From assembly GCF_034190915.1 (NCBI RefSeq), contig NW_026947486.1, forward strand, positions 105,368,812 through 105,432,811: 64,000 nucleotides of DNA, read 5' to 3'. Numbering within the stretch: the stretch's first letter is position 1; every line of letters starts with the position of its first letter. The notes under the pieces are model-generated. The model searched no databases. It worked only from the letters and a program-made list of their open reading frames with translations, and was not told where the DNA came from. The DNA is from Cavia porcellus (lineage: Eukaryota > Chordata > Mammalia > Rodentia > Caviidae). Shown piece by piece: positions 47,709 through 58,754 of this stretch. The position numbers and the translations under genes are program-made.

Positions 47709-48074
47709 ACGTTGTGCTTTGTATTTTGGTGCCTCCTCAAATCCTCATGAAGTCATGGAGGTGACTGATTCCAGCTTTTGTGATGGTTTCATTGTCTAGC
47801 ACTGGGATTGGCAGTGTGAGTGCTGCACACTCCTGGGGGTGCAGCGTGCATACGGCATAAAGGAGGGACCCAGGCGGGCTTTTCCCTTTTGCCCTTTCAC
47901 TCTTGTGGCTTGTGGCCATCATGAACAGTTGCCCCTTAGCCACACCACCCCGCCTGGGAGTCAGCTGACGTTGGACTGAAATCTCCAAAACTGTAAGATA
48001 AATAAACCTTTCCTTTGTTCAATTTGAGCACTAAGTATTTTGTCTCAGCAATGATAGAAAAGTAACCAAGACAG
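47709..48074 (+). mobile_element. 5' LTR of MaLR-like element B
   Basis: It shares block order with 49553-49923: 'cattgtctagcactgggattgg', 'gttgccccttagccac', 'aaataaacctttcctttg' (polyadenylation side) and 'attttgtctcagcaatgata'. Divergence between the two LTRs is high, giving an ancient insertion. Confidence 0.85.
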
Positions 48075-49552
48075 AATTTGCTACCAGACCAGGAGTCATT
48101 GGTCTGCCTATACCTGAACATGTGGTTCAAAAGCCTTTGGGAACGGCTTTTGGGAAGAGTTTGGAAAGCTTCAGAGATGTTGTCTGAAAGCATAGAGCTG
48201 AAACTCTTCAGGCTGTTCTGCATAGGAGATTCTGATCAGTGCTCAGAAGACCAGGAGGGTGATAGAAATCTGGGAGGTTTTTGTTGAGAAGAACTGCATT
48301 TATTATTGGATTCCACACAATGTGCATTATGGCTTGGCAGAAAGTTTGTCTGCATTTTGCTCATATCCAGAGACTATGCCTGAGATTTACATTAAGGGCA
48401 GTGAACTAACTGATCTGGCAGAAAAAGTTTCAAGGCAGTCAAATGTTGAGATGGTGGCATGACTATTGTTGGGGGATTTTAGTCAGATTTATGTCAAGAG
48501 CAAAGATCCCAGCAGAATGATTTAAAAAGTTATGAGTTTGGCCAGAAAGAAAGTTCCAGTAAAGCTGTGGACTATAAAGATAGAGATGTGTTATAAATTT
48601 CCAAGAAGGGAAAAAAGAATAGAAAAGATGGCCTGGGAGCATCACAGGAAGCAACAGATCTCCACACTGCAACTGCAAAAGTGAAAGATTTTGGTTCAAG
48701 ATGAAAGCCACAGAGCATTCCAGTATGACAGTGGCAGCCACACGAGGTACCAGAATGGTGGCAGCCACATGGGATTCCAAAATGGCAATGGCATAGAGAA
48801 TCTGTTCCTCACAATCAGGTGCAGAGTGCTCAGTGATCCGGGCACTTGACCCCTACAGCCAAGAAAGAGAAAAGACTGGCAACTGCTCCAACTGGCAGCA
48901 GACCTCAGCATCACCAACATGGCACTGGTCTTAGGTGCACAGAAAATACAAGAGTTCTGAAGTTAAAAAGGTTTCCACCCGAATTTCAGAAAACCTAGGA
49001 AACTGGGCAGTGTGCCCCTGAGAGGGCAGACTGTGAAGCTGTGAGAGTGAAGCCAAAGGTGCAATGGAGAACCCAGAAGTTTGGAAACGCCTGGGGCAAG
49101 GATTGTCTAAGGAATCCTGCGAGGAGGAAGCAAAACTAGCTGAAGAGAGAACTCATGGGACCTGTAATCACCAGAAGTGCTGGGGGTTTGTGTGTGTGTA
49201 GTCACTTAAGCCTTTTGGAGTTCACAAGCAGATTGCTTCAGATGCTGAACATGGACCTCCAGAACTTAATGTTTGCCCTGCTGGATTTTGGACTTCCTTT
49301 GGTACCATTCCTTTGTACCACCCTGTTTGTACCCTTTGGAATGTTAGTGTTTATCTTGTGTCACTGAACATTGGAAGTGTTTAACTTTGTTTTCATTTGT
49401 ACCAAAGGTTATAGCTGAGTTTGCCTTAATTTTGGAGGAGACATGGGGCTAGGACTTTTCAGTAATGATGAAACTGTTAGGACTCTGGAAACTCTTGGAG
49501 ATAAACTAAATGTCTTTGGCATAAAGGATGTGTGAGTCTTTGAGGGGCCAGA
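48075..49552 (+). mobile_element. MaLR-like internal region B
   Basis: About 1.5 kb between related LTRs in the same orientation. It begins with 'gaatttgctaccagaccagg', comparable to the leader of element A. No frame is longer than about 105 codons. Its short frames (for example 48463-48780 minus) show no motif and are treated as chance. Confidence 0.75.
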
Positions 49553-49923
49553 AGTGGAATGTCATGTTTGTGTCTTGGTGTCCCCTCAAAGCCTCAGGCA
49601 GTCATGTATGTGATTCATTCTAGCATTTGTGATTGCTTCATTTTCTAGTGCTGGGATTGGCTGTGTGACTGCTACACCCACTCAGGGGTGGAGTTGGCAT
49701 AAAATATAAGGGAGGGAATAAAGCATGTTTCCTCCTCTTTTGTACTTTGGCTCTGGTTGCTTGAGGCCACCATGAAAAGTTGCCCCTCAGCCACGCTACC
49801 CTGCCTTGGAGCCAGCTGAGTATGAACTGAAAGCTCCAGAACCTGTAATAAATAAATCTTTCCTTCCTTCATATTGGCCATCAGGTATTTTGTCTCAAAA
49901 ATGAGAAAAAAGTATCAAGATGC
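49553..49923 (+). mobile_element. 3' LTR of MaLR-like element B
   Basis: Starts 'tgtcatgtttgtgtcttgg', has 'aataaataaatctttcc' on the polyadenylation side, and ends 'agtatcaagatgca'. Completes the LTR-internal-LTR unit. Confidence 0.85.
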
Positions 49924-49929
49924 AGTTGT

Positions 49930-50175
49930 TGATTCTTTCAAGTGTTTCCCAAGCACTTTGGGCTCTTCATGAACTGCCTGCCTACACCTATAGCGTCAAG
50001 ATTTCTATCAACTTTCTCTTCTAGTGGATTTATTATTTCTCTTTTAATATTTAGATCTTTGATCCCTTTTGACTTTAGTTTACTGCATAGTGTTACACAT
50101 GGGTCTACTTTTACTCTTCAACATGTAGAGAGTCAGATTTTCCAGCATCATTTATTAAACAGCTTATCTTTGTCC
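49930..50175 (-). mobile_element. L1 ORF2 fragment, antisense
   Basis: 'ttttaatatttagatctttgatccc' and 'tccagcatcatttattaaac' are antisense L1 ORF2 segments that are also seen at 23221-23335. From 50176 to 50950 no gene or repeat is recognised. Confidence 0.75.
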
Positions 50176-51424
50176 AGTGGACATATTTGGCCTTACAAAT
50201 ACATGAAGCATACAGAACATACTATGGATACATGTACCAACCTGAAGGAACACTGAGATACTCATACTACATTTAATAAATGGAATTCCAAAATATCATT
50301 TACCAAATAATTCTATCAATCTAACACTTCTCACTTGACAAAACTGTAAAGGCAGCCAAGAGTGCTTTCAGTTATGACAGAGAGTAATGGGTGTGGTTAT
50401 TAATAGGATCTCTCTCCATGAGAGACACTTTGTTGATGAAATACCGATGACTCTTTAAACTGACAAGTTGTCCAGTGAATCATCAGGCACGATAAAGTTA
50501 CATAGAACTAGACAGTGGTTTGAACATTAGCATGTGTAGAAAGAGAGAAATCCCACTCAGGTAGATGGATTGTACCAATGCCCCTTTCCTGGATCTGACA
50601 TTGTACTGTTATTTTGGAAGATACTACAGCTGGAGCAGACTGAATCACCGGTATACAGGGCTCTTTCTATATTTTGTTCCTAGGGTGTGTGGACACGTGA
50701 CTCTCTCAAAGCACACAATTGAAGCTACAGAATCAATCACATATCTCTATCCTAAGAAAGAATATTTGGAAAGTAAAATCAAAGCCACTACATGGGAAAC
50801 TAAGTAGGAAGGCATAAATTAAATAAAATGTGCATAAGAGAGGGGGACTAAATAGTGTCTGGATATCATACTGAAATCTACATAGGAGAAAAAATGTATC
50901 AGATCCATCCATTTACAGAGAAAAGACACATAGTCTTAGGAGCATAGATGGATCCTGCCTATGTGATTGGGAGAAATATTGCACAGGAATATACAAGACA
51001 AATCCTCAAGAGTCCGCCAAGGACCCTATGCATTGTGTTCCCACTCCCTGGAAGAGGACTGGCCTCATGCCTGACAATGCTGGCCCAGAGGGAAAGGGAG
51101 AGGAACTGAGGAGTGGGCTGAGAGGGGAGCCAGTGAGGAAGGGAGGACAGGGTGCTGAGCCAAGAGGCCAGCAGCCAAGGACACCTGAAGGGGCTCCACT
51201 GCCCTCTGGAGCAGGGCACTGTTGCCTGCCCCACACAGAAGGTGCTTCCTTTGCAGGGCAAGGCAGGCAACCTCCTCCATCACCCTGCATCAGGGAGAGA
51301 GGATGGCTGCAGCCTGGACCTGCTGCTCAAAGGGGGAGTCTCTACTCTTGCACTGGTGGTCTCCAGGGTCTGGCTAGCTGCGGCTCTCAGTGTGTTCCCA
51401 AAGCCTGCCTTTGTCCAAAATGGG

Positions 51425-51905
51425 CCCATTCTCTCCCCTCCCCTTCCCTCATCTTCTTTCCCTTACCCTCTCCATGCCTGCCCATTCCCCCTTGGCTCCC
51501 CTTCCCCTCCTTTCCCTCCCTGCCTCCTCCCTTCCCTCCCCTTCCCCTCCTTTCCCTCCCTGCCTCCTCCCTTCCCTCCCCTTCCCCTCCTTTCCCTCCC
51601 TGCCTCCTCCCTTCCCTCCCCTTCCCCTCTCATTTCCTCCCTGCCACCCCCCTGCCTTGTCTTCTTTCCCTCACCCTCTCCATCCATGTGCCTTCCACTC
51701 TCCCTCCCCTTTCCTGCCCCCTCCTCCTTCCCTCTCCTCCCTTCCATCCCCTCCCTTTCCCTTGCCTCCTCTCCCCTGCTTTCCCTCTCCCTCCTCTCCC
51801 TCCCCTACCTTCCCACTATCTTCCCCTCCCCTCTCCTCTCCTCCCAACCTCTTCCCCTCCACAACCCTCTCCTCTCCCTTCCCTACCTTTCCCTCCCTCA
51901 CCCAC
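51425..51905. repeat. CT-rich low-complexity tract with 40-bp minisatellite
   Basis: Almost pure pyrimidine on the plus strand. Three perfect 40-bp units start at 51501, 51541 and 51581 (unit begins cttcccctcc). The tract makes several long open frames on both strands, which are compositional artefacts. On the minus strand it is a G/A-rich stretch beginning about 60 bases past the polyadenylation signal of the histidine-rich gene. Confidence 0.95.
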
Positions 51906-51960
51906 AGCCCAGGTAACAGGCACAAATGCACAGAGTCCTCCTTCAGTATCTCCACTGTGC

Positions 51961-51966
51961 TTTATT
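51961..51966 (-). terminator. AATAAA signal of the histidine-rich gene
   Basis: TTTATT on the plus strand gives AATAAA on the minus strand, 18 bases past the TGA stop at 51985-51987. A very short 3'UTR of this kind is common among compact testis-type genes (general knowledge; expression here is not shown). Confidence 0.75.
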
Positions 51967-51984
51967 GTTTAGAGTTGGTCTGGG

Positions 51985-52854
51985 TCACATCCACCCGACT
52001 GCTCTTCTTACTTCCTGGATTGCTCTTGTACTCAGTCTTCCTCCTGAGGTTGTCTTCTCCACAGTTCCTGGATTTCTGCAGGGCAGGGCTCCGGGGAGCC
52101 TGGCCTCCTCCACTGTGACCTCAGAAGGTGGCTCCTGAAGCTCAGTCACAGGCCTCTCTTCATCTTCGCTGTCTTCTTCCCTCCTCTTCTTTGCCCTTTC
52201 ATACAGCATCAACAGAGAGTGCTTCTGGTGTCTCTTGTGACTATGGTGTCTGCCATGACTGTGGTGTCCGCCATGACTATGATGTCTGCCATGACTATGG
52301 TGTCTGCCATGATGGTGTCTGCCATGACTATGGTGTCTGCCATGGCTGTGGTGTCTGCCATGCCTGTGATGACTGCGATGACTGTGGTGTCTGCTGTGAA
52401 TCTGGGGTGTGTTGTAATTCTGGTCCCACATGGAAAACACTTGGTCAATGACCCTCTGCCTCTGGAAGGAAAGGAGAGGGGAGGCTGGGTTAGTCTGGCC
52501 CTAGAGGAGCCTGCTCTGCCCTGCCCTGCCCTGCCATGCCCTACCTGCCCTGCTCTACCCTGCCCTTCCCAGTGGGAGGAGTCTGGAGGAGGTAGAAGGG
52601 CTGGGTCCAGGGGAGCAGGAGGGCCAGGGGCTAGGGGTTAGGGCCCAGAGACCTGGGACCATGACACCAAGAGCAGGGCACAGCCAGAGTCTACTCACAT
52701 GATCTCCTTCCTGGTACTCGGACTCCACCAAGCTCTCTGCCTCCTCCTCCGACTCAGAGGTGTTTTCGGGTTCATCCAGCCTGTTGATGGGCTTCTGGGG
52801 GTTTACCCAAGTAAGCACCCAGTTGCCCTGTATTTGGCGACCTTCCTCTGTCAT
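51985..52854 (-). CDS. Two-exon histidine-rich acidic protein, unknown family
   Basis: Coding exon 1 is 52854-52699 (52 codons, ATG in a GCCATGA context), ending in a perfect donor CAT|GTGAGT. The intron (52698-52462, 237 bp) ends in 'ctcctttccttccag'. Exon 2 runs 52461-51985 with a TGA stop. Phase is 0/0, giving 210 residues. The N-terminal part is acidic (EPENTSESEEEAESL). Residues from about 73 to 125 are a His/Arg/Gly/Ser repeat with the unit RHHSHG, encoded by 18-bp repeats. Then comes a basic KKRR patch, an acidic EDSEDEE patch and a Ser/Glu tail. No signal peptide or membrane segment. The alternation suggests a nuclear or metal-binding protein, but this is inference. The frame continues open upstream of the ATG to a TTG at 52935, but no ATG lies there. 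I do not recognise the family. Confidence 0.65.
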
Positions 52855-52979
52855 GGCTAAGGCTTTGGACCTCTGAACCTTAGGGCAGCTTCCTATTTTT
52901 GTTTCTTCTATGTTCACCTCTGGCTCTGGAGGCAATGGAGGCTGACTCTACCTTTGTTCCATCACAGCCTCTGCACCAG

Positions 52980-52984
52980 CCAAT
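52980..52984 (-). promoter_or_regulatory. CCAAT box (inverted) upstream of the histidine-rich gene
   Basis: CCAAT on the plus strand (ATTGG on the minus strand) lies 126 bases before the proposed ATG, with GC-rich sequence ('gaggggcgctggg' near 53040) further up. No clear TATA box. This would fit a short 5'UTR and proximal promoter. Confidence 0.4.
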
Positions 52985-52999
52985 AGGAGCCCTGGCCAG

Positions 53000-53840
53000 G
53001 CTGGGACATCACAAAGCTCTACACTGACACCCTTGGTGGGAGGGGCGCTGGGCAGTCCAGGACACTAACAGGTGCTCCAAACTCGGTTGCTGCCCTATCT
53101 CAGCTTCCTGTGTTGAAGTCTCAGGGCACATGTGACAGTCCCATGGCCACTCCCGTTAGTACCATATCATTCATTATCCTTCCCCATGGTCTGATGTTAT
53201 CTGCCACCCAAAACCCCTCCAGGCCCTCGGTCAATGTGGGAATCACTGCCTTTTCCTCCTACAGCTGTGTCATGTGCACCTTGGAACCCATCCAGTCCTA
53301 GGCTACTGCCTGGAAACTTTAGACCTCACTGGATTGGATGAAGTGACCACACAGGAATCCCTCCATTTCCTGTTTCAGGTGTGTAATCACATCCCTCCCT
53401 CTGGCAAGGCTCCAGGTACAAGGAACAACTGCCCACAAGGACTGTCAAATGGAACCACCGCAAATACTTGCCAGTAAAACATAAAAGGCTGCTGAGATTT
53501 GTACAAAAAACACTGCGACAAATACATTTTTGTCATGGGTCTCCTGCTCTTGATTGCAGACAGGGTACCGTGTTCATGCCTGCAAAGGTGCTGTCTGGGA
53601 GTGCAACAGATCCCTCTGTGTAAGAGGGTGAGGAAGGAAGCAGGCGCTCCTGTGCCAAAAGTTCTTCCCCAGGCATATAGTCACAAGGCTGACACCCAAG
53701 ACCAATGCCCACACCTAGGATGGACACTGTTTGGATTTGTAATGCAGGTCTTGTTCATGCAAAAGAGACAAGGGCATTCCGGTTGCAGAGGGAAACTCGG
53801 GAGTCTTTCTGCCAAGGCTACAATCAAAGGGAAGAAACAG
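53000..53840. other. GC-richer non-repeat stretch upstream of the gene
   Basis: A moderately GC-rich stretch without recognised repeats. A 132-codon plus frame (53499-53897) has no motif and ends inside L1 sequence, so I do not call it. It may hold 5' flanking or untranslated sequence of the histidine-rich gene. Confidence 0.35.
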
Positions 53841-53849
53841 CATCTACAA

Positions 53850-54510
53850 CTAATAACTGGGTCAAATAGGGCCCCTCAGCCCAGTATGTTCTTTTGAGGA
53901 GTCTCCACAGTGATTTCCACAGTGGTTGCACCAGCCTACACTCCCGCCAACAGTGGAGAAGGGTTGCCTTTTCCCTACCTCCCCGCCTGCATTAGTTACT
54001 GATAGGTTTCTTGATGATGGCCATTCTTTCTGGGGTTGAGATGGAATCTCAGTGTTGCTTTAGTTTGTATCTCTTCAATGATCAGTGAGGTTGAACGTTT
54101 CTCTTCTCTTTACTTGCCATTTCTAAATCTTCTTCTGAGAAACGCCTGTTCATTTCAGATGCTCATTTTTCGATTGTGTCTTTGAACTTGGAAGGTCTGA
54201 TCTTGTTCATTATTTTGTGTTCTAGATACGAGTCTTTGAAGAATAACTGCTAAGATGTTTTCCCACACTGAGTTGTCTCTTCACTCTGTTGGTGTTTGTT
54301 TTCGCTGTGCAAAAGCTCTGTAGTAAGATGAGATTCCAGGTGTTGATTCTTTGTAGTTTTTCCCATGCAATCATGGTTTTGTCCATGAAACCTTTGCCTG
54401 CACCTCTGTCTTCAAGTATTCTACCTGTTCTCCTCTAGAAAATTTAGTGTTTCTGTTTTAATATTTGGATCTTTGAACCGTTTTGATTTTAGTTAGTTCA
54501 TGGTGAGAGA
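53850..54510 (-). mobile_element. L1 ORF2 3' part, antisense
   Basis: 'ataactgggtcaaatag', 'gaggagtctccacagtgatttccacagtggttgcaccag' and 'tttaatatttggatctttgaacc' are standard antisense L1 ORF2 landmarks in order. Frames are broken. Between 54511 and 55280 is mostly unassigned DNA with a degenerate antisense B1-like piece at about 54755-54855. Confidence 0.85.
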
Positions 54511-55279
54511 CATGGGTGCTGGAGGCAAGGCAATTTGATTGTAGAAGCAAAACGCTTTAGCTCAGTCATTTAGAGAGTGAGACAAAGAACAGTGAGCTGC
54601 TTACCCTGTAGGACTTGGAGTAACTGAATTTGAAGACAGGGCATACAGTGAAAAACGGAGATGAACCAGGGTTTTAAAATATGTAAAGTTGTTTAAAAGT
54701 CAGAATGCAAATAATGGAATCCTCCATCTCATTCCCCGACGACACACTTTTACAACTTCTTTTGAAACTAGGCCCCCAGTACGTTCCCCGGGCTGACCTC
54801 AAACTCATGGACTGGATCCACCATCTCATTCCTGGGTTCTCAGGCAAGCATCACCTCGTCCAGCTTCACAGCTATTCTTAACCATCTCCCAGGTCCAGCA
54901 CACGAGACATGATTCTCTAGTAACAGGCAAGGGAAGCTACAAGCCTGGAAAGCAGTGTAAAAAAGAGGGCTACCATGAGCCCTAGGCCTCAAAACAGTGG
55001 AAGGTAAGTGCGCGAGTGAATTAATTAGGAGCATTGGCCTCTTTTTGCCCAACCCAAGCCACAAAAGCCAACAGCCAGGCAATTCTTTTACCCCATTTTT
55101 ACCTCTATACAAGAAATCAGGAAAAATCTTCTCCTAAGGAAAGAAATGAGTCCAGAGAAAGTATCTGTGAAACTAACAGCTGAGCACTCCTAACAAAAAA
55201 GCTGGCTCTCAACCCAGTATCTGAGTGATGACTGCCTGTAGAGGATCCCCGCATGCTCTGCTTAGCTGCTTTGTCAAAG

Positions 55280-58040
55280 ATCAGTGGCTGTATTATGTGG
55301 GTCTTTTTTCCACTATATGGCGCTGTTCTATCTACCTATTCTGTTGCCAACACCACCATCTTCATTACCGTAGCTTTATGGTAACTCAGGCTGTGTCAGT
55401 CCTCCAGTTGTGTTCCAACTCAGTATTGTGCTGGTTATTCTGGCCTTTGCCTTTCCAAATAAATTTAGAATCGGCTTGTCAATATTCATAAACGACTCCT
55501 GGCATTGTTTAGTAGTACACTGAACCTACAGATCCATTTGGGAGGAATTAACATCATGATGTTATTTAGCTTTCCTATCCACGAGCATGAACCTTCTTTC
55601 CATTTATTTAGGTCTTTGATTTCTTTAATTGATTTTCTAGATTTCCTTATATACGTTTGGTGCATATTTTGTTAATTTGTACTCAAGTGTGTCAATTTTA
55701 GAAGTGTGTCATTAATTTCATACTTCACTTGTTCATTACTGTTATATAAGAAAGTGATTTGCTTTTTATTAATCTTATATCCTGCATTTTTAATAATCAT
55801 TTATGAGTTCAACATGATATTTTTTGTTAATTCAGATTTTCTGCTTAGATTATCATCTGACTTGTGAAGAGAATTTTATTTCTTCCTTCTCAATGTGTAT
55901 ACCATTTTCTTTTTCTTGCCTTATTGCACTAGCTAGGACTTCTGGTACAATGTTAAAAAAGTAATGAAAGAGGGTCTCCATGGCTTATTGAAGAACTTAA
56001 CAAGAGAGCTCCTAATTTTTCAATGTTGGATTAAGCCATAGGATTTTTGTAGATGTTCTTTATCAATTTGAAGAAGTGATTTTTTAAATCATAGTTGTAT
56101 TTTGTCAAATGCATTTTCTCAATCTATTGACATGGTCATGTAATATTTCCTCTATGGGTTACAGATGTAATCAGTTAATCAATTAATTACAATATTTGCT
56201 TGAGCTTTCCACCCCACTTGGTTGTAGTGTACAATTTTTTTATATTATAACTTGCTATGATAATACTTTGTGGGGATTTTTTGCACATCCATTAAAATGT
56301 TTATGTGTCTGTAGTGTTCATATGTCTTTCTCTGGTTTTGGTATTTTAGAGGAATGCTTGCCTCAGAATGAGATGAGAAGCATTTCCTCTCTTCCTGCAT
56401 TCTGGTAGAGACTATAAACAGTCTAGTTTCTTCCTTATGTCTTTGATAGAATTCACTAGTGAAGCCCTCTGATCCTGGTGCTTTCTGTTTTTTGAAGAAT
56501 AATTATTCATTCAATTCTTTAATAGGTATAGAGCTGTTCAGATTGTATATTTCTAGGTGTGTGAGCTTTGAATATTTTGTATGGTGAGAAATTGATCCAT
56601 GACATCTAGGTTATGAAATCTGTGGACACAAAGTTGCTCATAGCAGCCCCTCATTATCCATTTAAGTCCAAATTTAACGAAATCTAAAGTTCTGTCCTCT
56701 CCATTATTTCTGTTGTTAATTATTTTGCCTTTTATTCTTAGCCAGGCTAAGAATTTTATGACTCTCTTATGAATCTTTACAAAGAATTGGCCTTTTGTTT
56801 TAGTAATGTTCCTCTATTGATTTTGTGCTTTCAAATTTATGAATCTATACACTTCAAAACAGACCATCCAATGTGACCTGAGGACATGTTTTGCTTTGAG
56901 GCTCTGGAATTGAACCAAGGCCTTGTGCATGCTAGGCAAGTACTCTATCACTAAGCCATCCCCGCCTGCTCTGTTTAGTTGTTGTTGTTTTGTTTTGTTT
57001 CTTTTGTTTTTGGTGTGTGTGTGTGTGTGTGTGTGTGCTGGGGGAGCTGGGGGCTGCTTTTGTCTTTTGGCAGTGGATTGTGCTGAAGAACGTCACACTG
57101 AGGTCCATCTCCAGCCCTTTTCATTTCTTGTCTTGAGACTGGATCTAGGTTGCCCGAGCTGGGCCCAAACTTGTGATCTTCCTGCCTCAGCCTGCAATAA
57201 CGGTGGGACTGCAGGTGTGCGCTATCATTCCCAGTCTAGTTACTTCTTTTATCCTGTCCTATTATTTTCTTTCAGCTTCTTGTTTTGGATTTAAATTCTC
57301 CTCTTTTTTTAGCTCCCTAAGAAGATTTTAGATTTCAATCTTCTTAATAATACGTACATTTTGCTATCTGGGCTTCTTTTACTGTGTGCCATATTTTGAG
57401 GTGTTGCATTTTCATTTCAATTTAGTTCAAATCATGTAAAATTTCTCTTTAGATTTTCTATTTGACTTAGGTGTTTGTAGCAAAGCACTGTTTAGTCTTG
57501 AAGTATTTTATGGCTTTCTAATACCTGTTATTGGTTTAATTCCATAGTGATCTCAGAACAGATATTATATGGCTTCTCTCTGTTTAAACTTAAATTTGTA
57601 GAAGTGTGCTTTATGGCCTAGAAGCAGTCTATCTTGGTGAATGCTGCATGTGAGCTCCAGGAGAATGAGGATTCTACTGTTTCTGGATGAAGTAGTAAAG
57701 AGATGTAAATTATATCCAGGCAACTGATGTTGCAATGAATTCAGCAGTGCCCCTGCTGACTGCGCTTGTTAGACCTGTGCACCTCCCATAGAGGGGTGTG
57801 TATAAGGGATTCTTGTCTTTATGCTTGACATTCTATTATCCTTCCCTCTTACACTTTGATGGATTCTTTTTGGGTTCATATACATTAATGATTTTTGTGG
57901 CATCTCTTTGAGAATTGATGTGTTTATCATTATTGAATGCGTTTATTATTCCTGATAACTTTTCTTACTTTAAAGTCTGTTCTTTATAAAATTAATATAG
58001 CTACTTCTGCTTCCATTTCATTACTGTTAGCATGATGTGC
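55280..58040 (-). mobile_element. L1 ORF2 remnant, antisense, interrupted by a SINE
   Basis: The segments 'gtcagtcctccagttgtgtt...ttctggcctttgc' (55395-55450), 'tgagcccttctga'-like 56460, and 'tgatctcagaacagata' (57549) follow the antisense ORF2 order RT to endonuclease. A composite SINE is inserted at 56890-57235. Frames are broken throughout. Confidence 0.8.
56890..57235 (-). mobile_element. B1/ID composite SINE, antisense, with (GT)n
   Basis: An antisense ID part ('ggaattgaaccaaggccttg'), a (GT)n at about 57013-57036, and an antisense B1 part ending 'ggtgtgcgctatcattccc'. It sits inside the L1 remnant. The 123-codon plus frame that spans it (56923-57294) is an artefact. Confidence 0.75.
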
Positions 58041-58044
58041 CTAC

Positions 58045-58440
58045 CATTTCTTTACTAATTAATTGATTTTTTGTCACTGAGGATGGAATCCAGAGCTTTC
58101 AAACTGGGCTATATCCCTAATCTTTTTCAATTATGGCAGAGACTTGCAAAGTTACTGAGTTGCCCAGGCTGGACATGAACTAAACTAACTTTTTTTTCTT
58201 TTTAGACAGGGTCTCGCTATGTAGTTTAGGGGGGCCTTAAACTCACTATGTAGCCCAGGCTGCCTTGACCATACAGGGATCCTCCTGCTTCAGTTTCCAG
58301 AGTCTGGCATAATAAGAACACACCACTGGGCCCACCTCACTACACAGCCATGAACAGTGGACCCTCTGCCTCAATCCCAGCGTGCTGTGATAACAGCTGT
58401 GTACCACCCCGGCTCCGTTTCTTTCTTTCCAATCTTAAAA
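58045..58440 (-). mobile_element. Antisense B1/ID-type SINEs
   Basis: 'gacagggtctcgctatgtag' and 'ctatgtagcccaggctgcc' are antisense B1 central motifs; 'gtcactgaggatggaatcc' is an antisense ID-like edge. One or two adjacent copies. A further sense ID-like copy lies at 58556-58626 ('gatggatatagctcagagg'). Confidence 0.7.
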
Positions 58441-58754
58441 GTGCTTTTCATCCAGACAGTATACAGTCGGGTCTTGTTTTTTTTTAATTCCCTCTGAAAA
58501 CCTGTCTTGTCAAAGAATATTTACGACACTGAAATTTAAAGTAATTTTTGTGACCTGAGGATGGATATAGCTCAGAGGTGGAGCATTGCCTAGCACGTAC
58601 CGACCCTGGCTTAAACCCCAGCTCCAAAGTGATTATTTTGGTAGATGAATTGACTTCTCCCATATTTGTTACTGTTTTCTGTTTATTGTCCTTTGTTCTT
58701 TGAAATGTACCACTGCTCTATCTTTTGTGGGCTTATTTGAGCATTTTCCCTTAA

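Noticed and set aside
51501..51620. Possible CRISPR-like array
   Set aside because: The 40-bp units are adjacent without spacers and the genome is mammalian; it is a minisatellite.
51028..51972. 314-codon plus-strand open frame, with other long frames on both strands nearby
   Set aside because: The frame is produced by the CT-rich tract; three frames are open at once and the translation is Pro/Ser/Leu low complexity with no domain.
52219..52641. Plus-strand open frame across the histidine repeats, Met/Val/Thr-rich
   Set aside because: It is the complement of the 18-bp repeats of the minus-strand gene, which has splice sites, a start context and a polyadenylation signal; the plus frame has none.
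53499..53897. 132-codon plus-strand frame
   Set aside because: It runs into antisense L1 sequence and shows no domain or conserved-looking pattern.
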